From positions 1-49,417 of the IMG/VR virus record IMGVR_UViG_3300033993_001025: a DNA stretch of 49,417 bases. The stretch is one strand, 5' to 3'. The position numbers and the translations under genes are program-made. Below, one piece after another: positions 29,723 through 37,162 of the stretch. A model generated the notes under the pieces. It did no database searches and had not been told where the DNA came from. It was given only the letters and a program-made list of their open reading frames with translations. Source of the stretch: a virus. Position 1 is the first letter of the stretch; each line of letters opens with the position of its first letter.

Positions 29723-30319
29723 ATGTGGAACGCGATCTTGAAGCTGTTTGGAAAGAGATCAAAAAGTGGCCAGTCACAACCCTTGCCGAACTCTGCATCC
29801 GTATTGCCAACACCATCCACACCAAGCGTGAGCGTCAAAAGCTATCCAGAGACAAGAAAAAACACGCCAAATAAAGGCGGGGCTTTAATCAAGCCAGAGG
29901 CAATTGTCCTCCATCACTCTGGAGGTTCTTACGAGGGTGGGGTAAGTTGGATAATGAACCCCGCATCCAAGGTAAGCTACCACTGTTTAATCGCCAGAGA
30001 TGGCCGTAGAACCGTTTTTGCTGATGACCGCATGAGAACATGGCACGCTGGCAGAAGCATCTGGAAGGGCCGTCCAGACCTCAATAGCTGGTCAATAGGT
30101 GTTAGCTGGGAAGGTGACACATACTTGGAACCCCTTGAGGAAGATGCCATTGCCTCAGCGATGGAATATATCTTGCCAAGAATGAGGAATTGGAATATTC
30201 AACCCAACATGGTTTTAGATCATCGCATGGTCGCTCCGAGCCGCAAGACGGATATTGCGCCAATGGAATACAGTAGGGTAATTTCAAGAATCCTTAAAGA
30301 GTTGTATGTCACAAAATAA
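29723..30319 (+). CDS. N-acetylmuramoyl-L-alanine amidase endolysin
   Basis: A 198-residue endolysin of the Amidase_2/PGRP type. Residues 1-50 are a short amphipathic start and Pro/Ser linker. The catalytic domain begins IVLHHSGG (His64-65), continues SYHCLIARDG and TWHAGRS, and ends DHRMVAPSRKTDIAP, giving the zinc ligands and Lys/Asp of the family. It cuts the amide bond between MurNAc and L-Ala in the host wall. An overlapping alternative frame from ATG 29716 could encode a 52-residue protein (MSNVERDLEAVWKEIKKWP), so the true start is not certain. Confidence 0.85.
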   Translation: MWNAILKLFGKRSKSGQSQPLPNSASVLPTPSTPSVSVKSYPETRKNTPNKGGALIKPEAIVLHHSGGSYEGGVSWIMNPASKVSYHCLIARDGRRTVFADDRMRTWHAGRSIWKGRPDLNSWSIGVSWEGDTYLEPLEEDAIASAMEYILPRMRNWNIQPNMVLDHRMVAPSRKTDIAPMEYSRVISRILKELYVTK

Positions 30320-30458
30320 TCCAAACAAGAAAAAGAAAAAACAACAGAAGCTTAATCAGGATAGCTGCCCGTATTGTGGAGACAAAAACATTGACAGGGT
30401 TTACGTCAAACATGCAGGAACAATGAGAATCTGCAAAAATTGCAGGGAGGAATTTTAA
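30306..30458 (+). CDS. small zinc-ribbon protein
   Basis: A 50-residue protein starting inside the amidase 3' end and ending in a TAATG overlap with the next gene. A lysine-rich N-terminus (NPNKKKKKQQK) is followed by CPYC and CKNC pairs 22 residues apart, the pattern of a minimal zinc ribbon. Likely nucleic-acid binding; unproven. Confidence 0.6.
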   Translation: MSQNNPNKKKKKQQKLNQDSCPYCGDKNIDRVYVKHAGTMRICKNCREEF

Positions 30459-30727
30459 TGAAGCACGACGAAAAACTTGAAAAAATATTGAACAAGTTGT
30501 GCAATGAGCTTGTCGAATTTTTCGAGTCTGGCTTTGTCGTTGTTACTTACAAAGAAGCGGACGAAACTAAAAACGCCTTTATCAAATTTGGAAATGACTA
30601 CACAATCGACGGCCTTATCTCCAACATCCACGACATCATGTATGGACAGGAAGAAGATGATGAAGAAGAGGATGATGACGATGACGGCGGCGACTTAAAG
30701 AACGTCCTAAAGAAAACCCTTGAGTAA
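30458..30727 (+). CDS. hypothetical acidic protein
   Basis: An 89-residue protein starting at the TAATG junction. The N-terminal 60 residues are mixed alpha/beta; residues 64-80 are nearly all Asp and Glu (EEDDEEEDDDDDGGD). It may bind basic proteins or mimic DNA, which is speculation. Confidence 0.55.
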   Translation: MKHDEKLEKILNKLCNELVEFFESGFVVVTYKEADETKNAFIKFGNDYTIDGLISNIHDIMYGQEEDDEEEDDDDDGGDLKNVLKKTLE

Positions 30728-30729
30728 CA

Positions 30730-30951
30730 ATGCCAAAAGCAAAACTTTCATTTAATTTGCCAGAAGAACAAGACGACTTTCAGCTTGCGTGTCAGGCGCA
30801 CGATCTTCAATGGGTTGTTACCACGCTTGATTGCGAGCTACGGAGCCATCTTCGTTATAATACCCACCCTTCTTGGGATACAACCACTGTCGAAGAAATA
30901 CGAAAGCTTCTTAATGAAATGATTTTCGATAGAGGCGTATCTATTGAATAA
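30730..30951 (+). CDS. hypothetical protein
   Basis: A 73-residue protein (MPKAKLSFNLPEEQDDFQLA start). The pattern of an NLPEE strand followed by a helix and ...LDCELRSHLRYN is seen in small phage proteins near nucleotide-metabolism genes, but no name can be given. Confidence 0.6.
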   Translation: MPKAKLSFNLPEEQDDFQLACQAHDLQWVVTTLDCELRSHLRYNTHPSWDTTTVEEIRKLLNEMIFDRGVSIE

Positions 30952-30971
30952 ACACAAACAACAACACACAC

Positions 30972-31586
30972 ATGAAAATATATTGCTGTGGCCCAATGAC
31001 GGGCTACCCCAACTACAACTTCCCCGCATTTTTTGCAGCGGAAGAAAAACTAAAAGAGCAAGGATTTGAAGTGGTAAATCCAGCAAGACTTGACACAGAA
31101 GCAGGATACGACCCAACCCATCCAGATTTTGTTATGGATAAAGAATTTTTAATTGGCGCGGCCAAGCGTGACCTAATGGGCGTTATTGAAGTTGACGCCA
31201 TTGCGCTTCTTCCAGAGTGGGAAAAAAGCAAAGGGGCAAATGCCGAGCTTGCCGTAGCCAAGTGGCTTGGGAAGAAGATATACCTCTACCCGTCAATGGT
31301 GGAATACGACCAAGAATCAATCCTCGACAAAGCCAAGCAGATCACTTCGGGCGAGCGTCAAAAAGATTACGGCCATCCTACGGACAACTTCAGACGCATT
31401 GCCGATCTCTGGAATGTTTACTTGAACAACCGCAAGGTTGGCGGCAATATCTCTGTTGAAGACGTTGCTTGGATGATGGTATTATTGAAGATTGCCAGAG
31501 ATCAGAACAAAACAACATACGACAATTTGCTGGACAGCATTGGTTATGTCAGGACACTAGCCATGATTCGCGGACTAGAAAAATAA
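30972..31586 (+). CDS. DUF4406-like deoxyribosyltransferase domain fused to a DUF6378-like domain
   Basis: A 204-residue two-domain protein. The N-terminal part (MKIYCCGPMTGYPNYNFPAF, KLKEQGFEVVNPA, MGVIEVDAIALLPEW) matches DUF4406, related to nucleoside 2-deoxyribosyltransferases. Residues about 110-204 (ITSGERQKDYGHPTDNFRRI, ISVEDVAWMMVLLKIARD) match a domain often fused to it in phages. A role in nucleotide salvage or modification is likely, with the deaminase at 2254. It is followed after one base by an exonuclease gene. Confidence 0.75.
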   Translation: MKIYCCGPMTGYPNYNFPAFFAAEEKLKEQGFEVVNPARLDTEAGYDPTHPDFVMDKEFLIGAAKRDLMGVIEVDAIALLPEWEKSKGANAELAVAKWLGKKIYLYPSMVEYDQESILDKAKQITSGERQKDYGHPTDNFRRIADLWNVYLNNRKVGGNISVEDVAWMMVLLKIARDQNKTTYDNLLDSIGYVRTLAMIRGLEK

Positions 31587-31587
31587 C

Positions 31588-32355
31588 ATGAACAACACAA
31601 TCAAGCGCCGTCGCCTGTTTTTTGACATCGAAACATCTCCGAACGTTGTATTTTCTTGGAGAACTGGATATGAGCTAAGAATCCCCCATGACAACATTTT
31701 GGAGGAAAGGGCCATTATCTGCATCTGCTACAAGTGGGAAGGCGAACGCCATGTCCACTCCCTGACGTGGGACGAAAACCATTGCGATAAAAAGATGGTT
31801 AAAGAGTTTGCCGAGATAGCAAATTCCGCCGATGAAATTGTAGGCCACAACGGAGATCGCTTCGATATGAAGTGGCTCAAGACCCGCTGCCTCTACCACC
31901 GCGTTCCCATGTATCCAAAGTATGTAACGCTGGACACCCTAAAGATTGCTCGCAATCAATTCTTGTTCAACAGCAACAAGCTTGATTACATTGCCAAATT
32001 TTTGGGCTTTGGGGGAAAAATGGAAACAGGAGGTTTTGATCTTTGGAAATCAATCGTTCTGAACAAGTGCAAGAAAAGCCTTCGCAGAATGGTTGACTAC
32101 TGCAAGCGGGACGTTGTTCTGCTTGAGCGCGTTTATCAAGAACTCCGCACCTACACCAACCATCAATACAACTACGCCGTGGCTTATGGCGGAGAGAAAT
32201 ACGATTGCCCTGATTGCGGTTCTACGGACGTTCATTTGTCCAAGACGCGAACAACAGCCGCTGGGACAGTCAAGCGTCAAATGATGTGCAAGTGCTGCAA
32301 CACGTTTTACACGGTTAGCAACAGAGCTTACGAAACTTATCTTTCGGAGAAATAA
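31588..32355 (+). CDS. DnaQ-like 3'-5' exonuclease with zinc ribbon
   Basis: A 255-residue protein with DEDD exonuclease motifs: FFDIETSP (Exo I), GHNGDRFDMKWL (Exo II) and YCKRDVVLLE (Exo III, YxxxD, so DEDDy type). A C-terminal zinc ribbon (CPDC and CKCC about 30 residues apart) follows. No polymerase palm is present, so it is a stand-alone exonuclease or proofreading subunit; no DNA polymerase gene lies in this window. It is convergent with the next gene, the two stops being one base apart. Confidence 0.85.
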   Translation: MNNTIKRRRLFFDIETSPNVVFSWRTGYELRIPHDNILEERAIICICYKWEGERHVHSLTWDENHCDKKMVKEFAEIANSADEIVGHNGDRFDMKWLKTRCLYHRVPMYPKYVTLDTLKIARNQFLFNSNKLDYIAKFLGFGGKMETGGFDLWKSIVLNKCKKSLRRMVDYCKRDVVLLERVYQELRTYTNHQYNYAVAYGGEKYDCPDCGSTDVHLSKTRTTAAGTVKRQMMCKCCNTFYTVSNRAYETYLSEK

Positions 32356-32379
32356 ACTAAGAAGGAAAATCTCTTAGTT
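32355..32379. terminator. hairpin between convergent genes
   Basis: AACTAAGA (32355-32362) and TCTTAGTT (32372-32379) form a perfect 8-bp stem with a 9-base loop at the junction of two convergent genes. Neither side has a good T-run, so it is at best a weak bidirectional terminator or an end-protecting hairpin. Confidence 0.4.
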
Positions 32380-33013
32380 GCTCTCCTGTAGAACTATCAT
32401 AAATTGGCCCACCGCCGTCGCCGGGGTCGTAGGGCCAGTATTCTTCGGCTGCTATTGCGCCCGGCCCGTATCTTTGCGGAGCGGAACCCGTTCCTGTGTC
32501 CACACTAAAACCATAACCCATAGAAAGCTCCTCGCCAAAAAAATCAATAACTCCTCCTTCAGTCGGCGTGGTTCCTGATGTGTAACTTTTCCAGTAAGAA
32601 TCTGCCACTACAGAACGGCCTCTTGTTGGAGTTACTAATTCTTGATCAAGAAATTGCAGCCGAAAATAAGGGTAAAAAAGACTTGTTGACTCTATATAAA
32701 GTGTTTGCGACCACCAAATTTCAAAGAAATTAAAGGGGAAATCACCGCCCACAATTTGAACGTCGCCTGTTGGCGCGCATACCAAATTTTTTTCTGTGCG
32801 TTCGGGATTGAACGGAAAAAAATCCGTGTGTTCTCCTATGGTTACAAGAGACGCATCTTCAGAGGTTAATTTTATTTTTTTGAGCAACCAATAGAACTTC
32901 AGCATTTGGCTTTTTGTTAACCCGATGGGCCAAAGTGTCCCTGCTCCAATGTCCTGTGTCGTATGATAGGTGGTGCACCACGGAAACAGCCCTAATTGCC
33001 TTACGGTCGCCAT
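32357..33013 (-). CDS. putative structural protein
   Basis: A 218-residue protein, aromatic- and Gly-rich with little charge (FPFNFFEIWWSQTLYIES, YDPGDGGGPIYDSS), a composition typical of tail or tail-tip proteins. It is the last of three minus-strand genes. The N-terminal part (MATVRQLGLFPWC) has no signal peptide. No family recognised. Confidence 0.55.
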   Translation of the reverse strand: MATVRQLGLFPWCTTYHTTQDIGAGTLWPIGLTKSQMLKFYWLLKKIKLTSEDASLVTIGEHTDFFPFNPERTEKNLVCAPTGDVQIVGGDFPFNFFEIWWSQTLYIESTSLFYPYFRLQFLDQELVTPTRGRSVVADSYWKSYTSGTTPTEGGVIDFFGEELSMGYGFSVDTGTGSAPQRYGPGAIAAEEYWPYDPGDGGGPIYDSSTGEQLRDFPS

Positions 33014-33019
33014 AGCTTT

Positions 33020-33463
33020 TTACGTTGTTATTTTTTGTGCTGGTATGCGGTATTTTACGGGTTGGCCATTTTCGCAAACATCAAACTCAACCAGCGGCAA
33101 TTGTTGTGACGGTCTGGAAGCACTGCCAGACGGGGGCGGAATCTCGTTTCCAATTGGAGATTGCGTTATTGATACGCTAGGTATTAGATCAGACTGTAGT
33201 GCCGTAGATGAAGAATTTACAGATGAAGAAAATGCAACCTTTTGAGAAATGATTTGATTTACAAAATCATTTAACGCCTCCCCTAAAAGCTTGTTTCGAC
33301 CGTCTTGAGAAATTCTCCCGTATTTAACTTCTCTTTTAAGCTGTTTTTCAAATCTTTCATTTTCTCTTTCTTGTCTTTTTTCTTGAGCCGTTCCGCGTGT
33401 CGCCGTATAGGGATCGTCAGCGGGGGTATTTTTTCCAAAATTTGGATTATTTAACTTAGACAT
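33020..33463 (-). CDS. hypothetical protein of the minus-strand structural block
   Basis: A 147-residue protein with a charged helical N-terminal half (KRQERENERFEKQLKREVKY) and a Ser/Pro-rich C-terminal half. It lies between two probable structural genes with very short spacers. Function unknown. Confidence 0.55.
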   Translation of the reverse strand: MSKLNNPNFGKNTPADDPYTATRGTAQEKRQERENERFEKQLKREVKYGRISQDGRNKLLGEALNDFVNQIISQKVAFSSSVNSSSTALQSDLIPSVSITQSPIGNEIPPPSGSASRPSQQLPLVEFDVCENGQPVKYRIPAQKITT

Positions 33464-33464
33464 A

Positions 33465-35822
33465 TTAGGAAAAAATTGAGGCGTCTAAAACTTCGGCATA
33501 TACCCTTGCATAGCCATATTGATATATTTCTACTCTTGAATCAATAAGATACAAGCCAGACCTAGGTATATCGGTTGGCCCAGAAACCGATGGGATTGAT
33601 GTTGGGCCAGTCCCATTAACCTCTACTGTTTTTGTGTCGGAAACATTTACGCTTGGGAAGTTGTCTCCAAACCAACCAATTTCAAATGACGCCCCTCCTG
33701 AATAATTTTGTTCGCCCGTGTTTTCTATGGTTATTTGTCCATGAATTGATGGAGGAATTGTTATTGTTACGGTTTGTTGCCCCCTCGCATAAGAACTGCC
33801 CTTGCCCGTTGTTCTGTCAGACGAAGAGCTTGTTGGAGAAAAAGATGCAGACGCGCTTGCTGAGCCTTCTACAGAAACTCTAGCACTTTCTCCAAATGCA
33901 GCCAAAACGTGAGAGACTGGCTTAAATATTGGCCACGGCACGGTTGAACCGCCCACCTTGGTTAATATGTCTTGCAGCGTTACGGGATATGGCAAAAAGA
34001 AAAAATAACTGGTTGTTGGGATGTTGTTTGCATAAATTTCCTCCATATCCACAACGAATGCTGGAGAAACAGACGCTTGAGAGGATGCTCTTCCGCTTTC
34101 AGACCCAGACAAAGACCCGCTCGTTCCAGATGTAAATCCCTCAAAATCACTTGAAAAGCTTGCATCGTCTTTGCTGCCGTCCCAAATGATTGAAACGGAT
34201 TTCAATATTTTCGGGAGACTTAAACTTGTTCTTGTTGGAAAGGACAAAAAAACAGCGTCCAGTTCTGATTTGACAGCATCCAAATCAATTTTGCGAACAA
34301 TGTCTAAATCTTCAGATAGGGGATCAACAAATGTCGCAGCAGAACCAAGCGATTGGCCAGACGGCGTTATTTTTTCTTCATAGGGAATTATTATGTTAAC
34401 ACTCGATTCATAATCTTGACCGAGAAGTGTTGGTAGCCCAATATTGTCTCGTGTAACAGTTGTTTTTCTTGCGGTAAATTTTGTAATCTGCTGCTCGCTT
34501 TTTTCAATTTCATTAGAGGCTAACGATGGCATGGAGACGCTGTTTTGCGCCACTGTTTCTTGTGTTGTTTTTGTTGGCACACTTGCCCTGAACTGTTCTG
34601 GCAGCACATCTGGTTTTGACGCAGAAAATGTTTTTGCAGGAAACACTTCTGGAACTTCAGTTTTTGTGACAACGTAAGTTCCGTCGCCCAACGCTTCGCT
34701 CTGTATATCTCTCGTTGCTGTTGGAATTTCGCTTGCGTCTCCATTTTGAAGGGTTTGCGTTACTGTTGCTAATTGCTTGTCACTGTCTGTTGCTTTTTGT
34801 GTTAATGTTTTCGGAAGACTCGTTATGTCTCGATTTGTTTTAGAAATGCGTTTTACGAATTTGTTGGTTTGTTGTTCGGACTTTTCTAAATCTCCAGCAT
34901 TCAATGTTGGGATTGACGCTGTTCCAGCAAGGCTTTCTTGTTCCGTTTTTGACGGAACCAATATTCTGAATTTTTCTGGAACGGGGTCTGGACGCTGTAA
35001 TGAAAATGTTTTTGCCGAAAAAACTTCTGGCGCATCAACAATTCTTTCAACGATGGTTTCAGCGTCTTCTCTTTGTGCTTCTACGGTTTTTGTTGCCGTT
35101 GGCTGTGGTGGAGTATATCCACTTACCGCCTTTCTTTGCGTTGTAACGGTTACGAGTTGGCCGTCACTGTCTGTTGCTCTTCCAATTAATTGCGGGCCGC
35201 TAACCCTATATGTTTGAACAACCTTAAAAACCAAAAATTCATTATATGGCTCATATGTTGTTTGAGTGATTGTTCCGCTTATGTTTTCAAGTGTTCCAAC
35301 TTCATTGCCTGTTGAAACAATAAGCTGTTTTGATTCTTGAACGGCTCCGCGAGAGGGGTCATATAAATCCCTCGTGTTAATTGGGAACGAAGGATTAGTT
35401 ACAGAACCTGAACCGTCACCCCAATTTTCCTCGATCTCAAGAGAGACAATTGCCGAGCCATCCCGCCCCTCATAGGTTCTCTTTTGGGTTGTGGCAAGGG
35501 ATGCTGTTTGCCCTGTGTTGGCTACAGCACGGCGTCTGCCTTGAATTGGGCCAAGGTTTTCGTCGTAGCGGGTAAACGGAACCCAAGGGCCGGGAAGAAT
35601 CTCATAAACCCACTCAACCCTTTCGTCGCTTCTGGTTGGTTGCGCTCCAGTAAACACATGATTTGGATAGCGTGTGCTATCTGGGTGCGCGGAAAGATCG
35701 TCAGGAATCTTGTAGCTATCTACTCTTGGGTCTTTCCTTATTGATATAATTGGATAGGATCGGTCGTTATTTGCGTATCCAGAAACGTATGATTTTCCGA
35801 GGGGTGGATATTCCGTGGCCAT
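33465..35822 (-). CDS. large putative structural protein with internal repeats
   Basis: A 785-residue protein. Residues 1-230 are beta-rich with Tyr/Pro/Gly; two imperfect repeats of about 90 residues follow (PEVFSAKTFSLQRPDPVPEK and PEVFPAKTFSASKPDVLPEQ, each continuing to a KSEQQTNKF or KSEQQITKF motif); the C-terminal 250 residues are Ser-rich and beta-structured (SASASFSPTSSSSDR). It looks like an extended virion protein such as a tail spike or fibre. It is first in the minus-strand block, with a sigma70-like promoter directly upstream. Confidence 0.6.
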   Translation of the reverse strand: MATEYPPLGKSYVSGYANNDRSYPIISIRKDPRVDSYKIPDDLSAHPDSTRYPNHVFTGAQPTRSDERVEWVYEILPGPWVPFTRYDENLGPIQGRRRAVANTGQTASLATTQKRTYEGRDGSAIVSLEIEENWGDGSGSVTNPSFPINTRDLYDPSRGAVQESKQLIVSTGNEVGTLENISGTITQTTYEPYNEFLVFKVVQTYRVSGPQLIGRATDSDGQLVTVTTQRKAVSGYTPPQPTATKTVEAQREDAETIVERIVDAPEVFSAKTFSLQRPDPVPEKFRILVPSKTEQESLAGTASIPTLNAGDLEKSEQQTNKFVKRISKTNRDITSLPKTLTQKATDSDKQLATVTQTLQNGDASEIPTATRDIQSEALGDGTYVVTKTEVPEVFPAKTFSASKPDVLPEQFRASVPTKTTQETVAQNSVSMPSLASNEIEKSEQQITKFTARKTTVTRDNIGLPTLLGQDYESSVNIIIPYEEKITPSGQSLGSAATFVDPLSEDLDIVRKIDLDAVKSELDAVFLSFPTRTSLSLPKILKSVSIIWDGSKDDASFSSDFEGFTSGTSGSLSGSESGRASSQASVSPAFVVDMEEIYANNIPTTSYFFFLPYPVTLQDILTKVGGSTVPWPIFKPVSHVLAAFGESARVSVEGSASASASFSPTSSSSDRTTGKGSSYARGQQTVTITIPPSIHGQITIENTGEQNYSGGASFEIGWFGDNFPSVNVSDTKTVEVNGTGPTSIPSVSGPTDIPRSGLYLIDSRVEIYQYGYARVYAEVLDASIFS

Positions 35823-35832
35823 TTACCAAGGA

Positions 35833-35861
35833 ACCATATCTTAAAACATCTTATCAATCAA
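35833..35861 (-). promoter_or_regulatory. sigma70-like promoter of the minus-strand structural block
   Basis: Minus-strand TTGATT (35856-35861), 17 bp, TATGGT (35833-35838), ATG ten bases on. This belongs to the TTGACA/TATAAT-like class seen at other structural genes. Confidence 0.45.
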
Positions 35862-35938
35862 GCACATTTTTTTGTTGCAAAGTTAAATCAACAGTGTAAT
35901 ATTTGTTTGTTGTTTTGGTTTTTTCATGGTGTGTGTTG

Positions 35939-35972
35939 GCGGGGTTGGGCTTAAAACCCGACCCCGCTTTTT
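35939..35972 (+). terminator. strong rho-independent terminator, plus strand
   Basis: GCGGGGTTGGG (35939-35949) pairs with CCCGACCCCGC (35957-35967) in an 11-bp G/C-rich stem with one G.U pair and a CTTAAAA loop, followed by TTTTTC. On the minus strand no T-run follows. No gene precedes it on the plus strand within 3.5 kb, so it stops antisense read-through. Confidence 0.8.
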
Positions 35973-35985
35973 CTTTAAAAAAAGA

Positions 35986-36015
35986 TTGAACGAATTTTCT
36001 TGCACCGTGTCTGTA
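35986..36015 (+). promoter_or_regulatory. TTGAAC-N18-TCTGTA phage promoter
   Basis: AAAAAAAGATTGAAC with TTGAAC at 35986-35991, 18 bp, TCTGTA (36010-36015). The SSB-like gene ATG is 20 bases later. It begins right after the strong terminator. Confidence 0.75.
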
Positions 36016-36035
36016 TATGCCTAACCTGAAATACT

Positions 36036-36710
36036 ATGGCATTCCAAAATACAAATAACAGACCCAAAGACCCGACCCTATACCACAGCGCACTCGTCAA
36101 AGACGGCCCCAAGCTTGTCACTGTCATGGGCGCACCGAAGATGGTAAAAAACAACACACTCTGCTTGGTAGAGCTTCTTGTTGATGGGGTTAAGCATGTC
36201 TATTGGGTTGACACACCAGAGATTAAATCTGGTTTTGAGGCAAATGTTGGGCAACAAGTCGTTCTTATGGCTTCTGGAAACAGCAAGCAAGGAACGGCGC
36301 GAATGGAGTTTCAGTTGGCCGGGGTTCCTGCCACACAGATTCCTCAACCAGCAAAAACGGTAGCGGTTGCGCCCGTGGTCTCTCAGCCCCAAACGTTCAA
36401 CGTGGTTGTTCCAGCGCAACAGCCCTCTCAACAAAAATCAGATCGTGATGCAAAAACCTTCTTGTGCCAAGCGTCCAATCTTATGCGCCTTTGCGTCAAA
36501 AAGGCAAACGACATCAAGGTTGAGCTTGGTCTTTCTGACGAACATCGTCAGGGGATTGCAACCACGCTCTTTATTCAGTCTGATCGCAAGGGATTTATTG
36601 ACTCCATGCCCGTAAATCCTTATACGCCAGCAGAGCTTGGTTTTGGTGCGAGTAACGCTCAAAATTTAGCGGAGGCACAGCCGTCAAATGACGAAGACGA
36701 AGCCTTCTAA
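36036..36710 (+). CDS. probable single-stranded DNA-binding protein
   Basis: A 224-residue protein. Residues about 20-95 alternate strands as in an OB fold (KLVTVMGAPKMVKNNTLCLV ... VVLMASGNSKQGTARMEFQL), then a Pro/Gln-rich linker, a helical segment, and an acidic tip NDEDEAF. The acidic end ending in Phe is the hallmark of SSB-type proteins, which recruit partners through it. No canonical SSB domain match is claimed; the call rests on the layout and the operon, which includes a nuclease. Confidence 0.6.
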   Translation: MAFQNTNNRPKDPTLYHSALVKDGPKLVTVMGAPKMVKNNTLCLVELLVDGVKHVYWVDTPEIKSGFEANVGQQVVLMASGNSKQGTARMEFQLAGVPATQIPQPAKTVAVAPVVSQPQTFNVVVPAQQPSQQKSDRDAKTFLCQASNLMRLCVKKANDIKVELGLSDEHRQGIATTLFIQSDRKGFIDSMPVNPYTPAELGFGASNAQNLAEAQPSNDEDEAF

Positions 36711-36912
36711 TTGGAAGGTTCAAAAGTATAACAACGGAAGCTTTTATGTGCCGTCGCGCCGTAATATCCACGAAGGCTACATTGTTGACACAACAGAATC
36801 CCCTTGGACTTGCTGTTGTGATAGCTACATGTTCCGCCACCGTAGAGACAAAAACCACGAGTGCTGGCATATAAAATACATCAAAAAACTGTTAGGAGTT
36901 AAATCAACATGA
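36688..36912 (+). CDS. SWIM-type zinc-finger protein
   Basis: A 74-residue protein with CxC...CxH spacing (TCCCDSYMFRHRRDKNHECWHI), the SWIM zinc-finger pattern that binds DNA or proteins. Its start overlaps the SSB-like gene and its stop overlaps the next start as ATGA. Confidence 0.65.
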   Translation: MTKTKPSNWKVQKYNNGSFYVPSRRNIHEGYIVDTTESPWTCCCDSYMFRHRRDKNHECWHIKYIKKLLGVKST

Positions 36913-37070
36913 AAAAGAAAAATGGACAGAAAAAAGTCGCAACTGTAATGCGCGAATATTCCAAAGGAAAACTAAAAAGCTCCTCTGGCCAAAAAGTAAC
37001 CAATCCGCGCCAAGCAAAGGCAATTGCCCTTTCGGAAGCGGGGATGAGCAAAAAGAAAAATAAACGCTAA
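36909..37070 (+). CDS. small basic DUF6496-like protein
   Basis: A 53-residue protein. KVATVMREYSKGKLKSSSGQ, followed by KVTNPRQAKAIALSEA, matches a widespread small family (DUF6496) in bacteria and phages. It is very basic, so DNA association is likely. It starts in an ATGA overlap. Confidence 0.65.
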   Translation: MKKKNGQKKVATVMREYSKGKLKSSSGQKVTNPRQAKAIALSEAGMSKKKNKR

Positions 37071-37075
37071 TTCTT

Positions 37076-37154
37076 TGTGACGGGTTTCTAAAGCGGTCGG
37101 CCTATAACCGATGCGGCGACTGGTGTAATAAGTCCAAACAACTTCCCTGTCACA
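37076..37154 (+). promoter_or_regulatory. cloverleaf-like structured leader before the nuclease gene
   Basis: TGTGACGGG (37076-37084) pairs with CCC-T-GTCACA (37145-37154) in a 9-bp stem with one bulge. Inside are two hairpins, TCGG/CCGA (37097-37111) and GACT/AGTC (37118-37134), giving a three-way junction of about 79 bases ending nine bases before the ATG. There is no T-run. It may be a translation-control element or an RNase-cut site. Confidence 0.45.
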
Positions 37155-37162
37155 CCAACACA

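Noticed and set aside
35926-36024. 32-codon plus-strand ORF across the terminator and promoter
   Set aside because: It runs through a strong terminator hairpin and an early promoter and has an unlikely composition.
36016-36058. 13-codon leader peptide (ATG at 36017)
   Set aside because: The predicted transcript start lies at or after its ATG, and nothing suggests attenuation.
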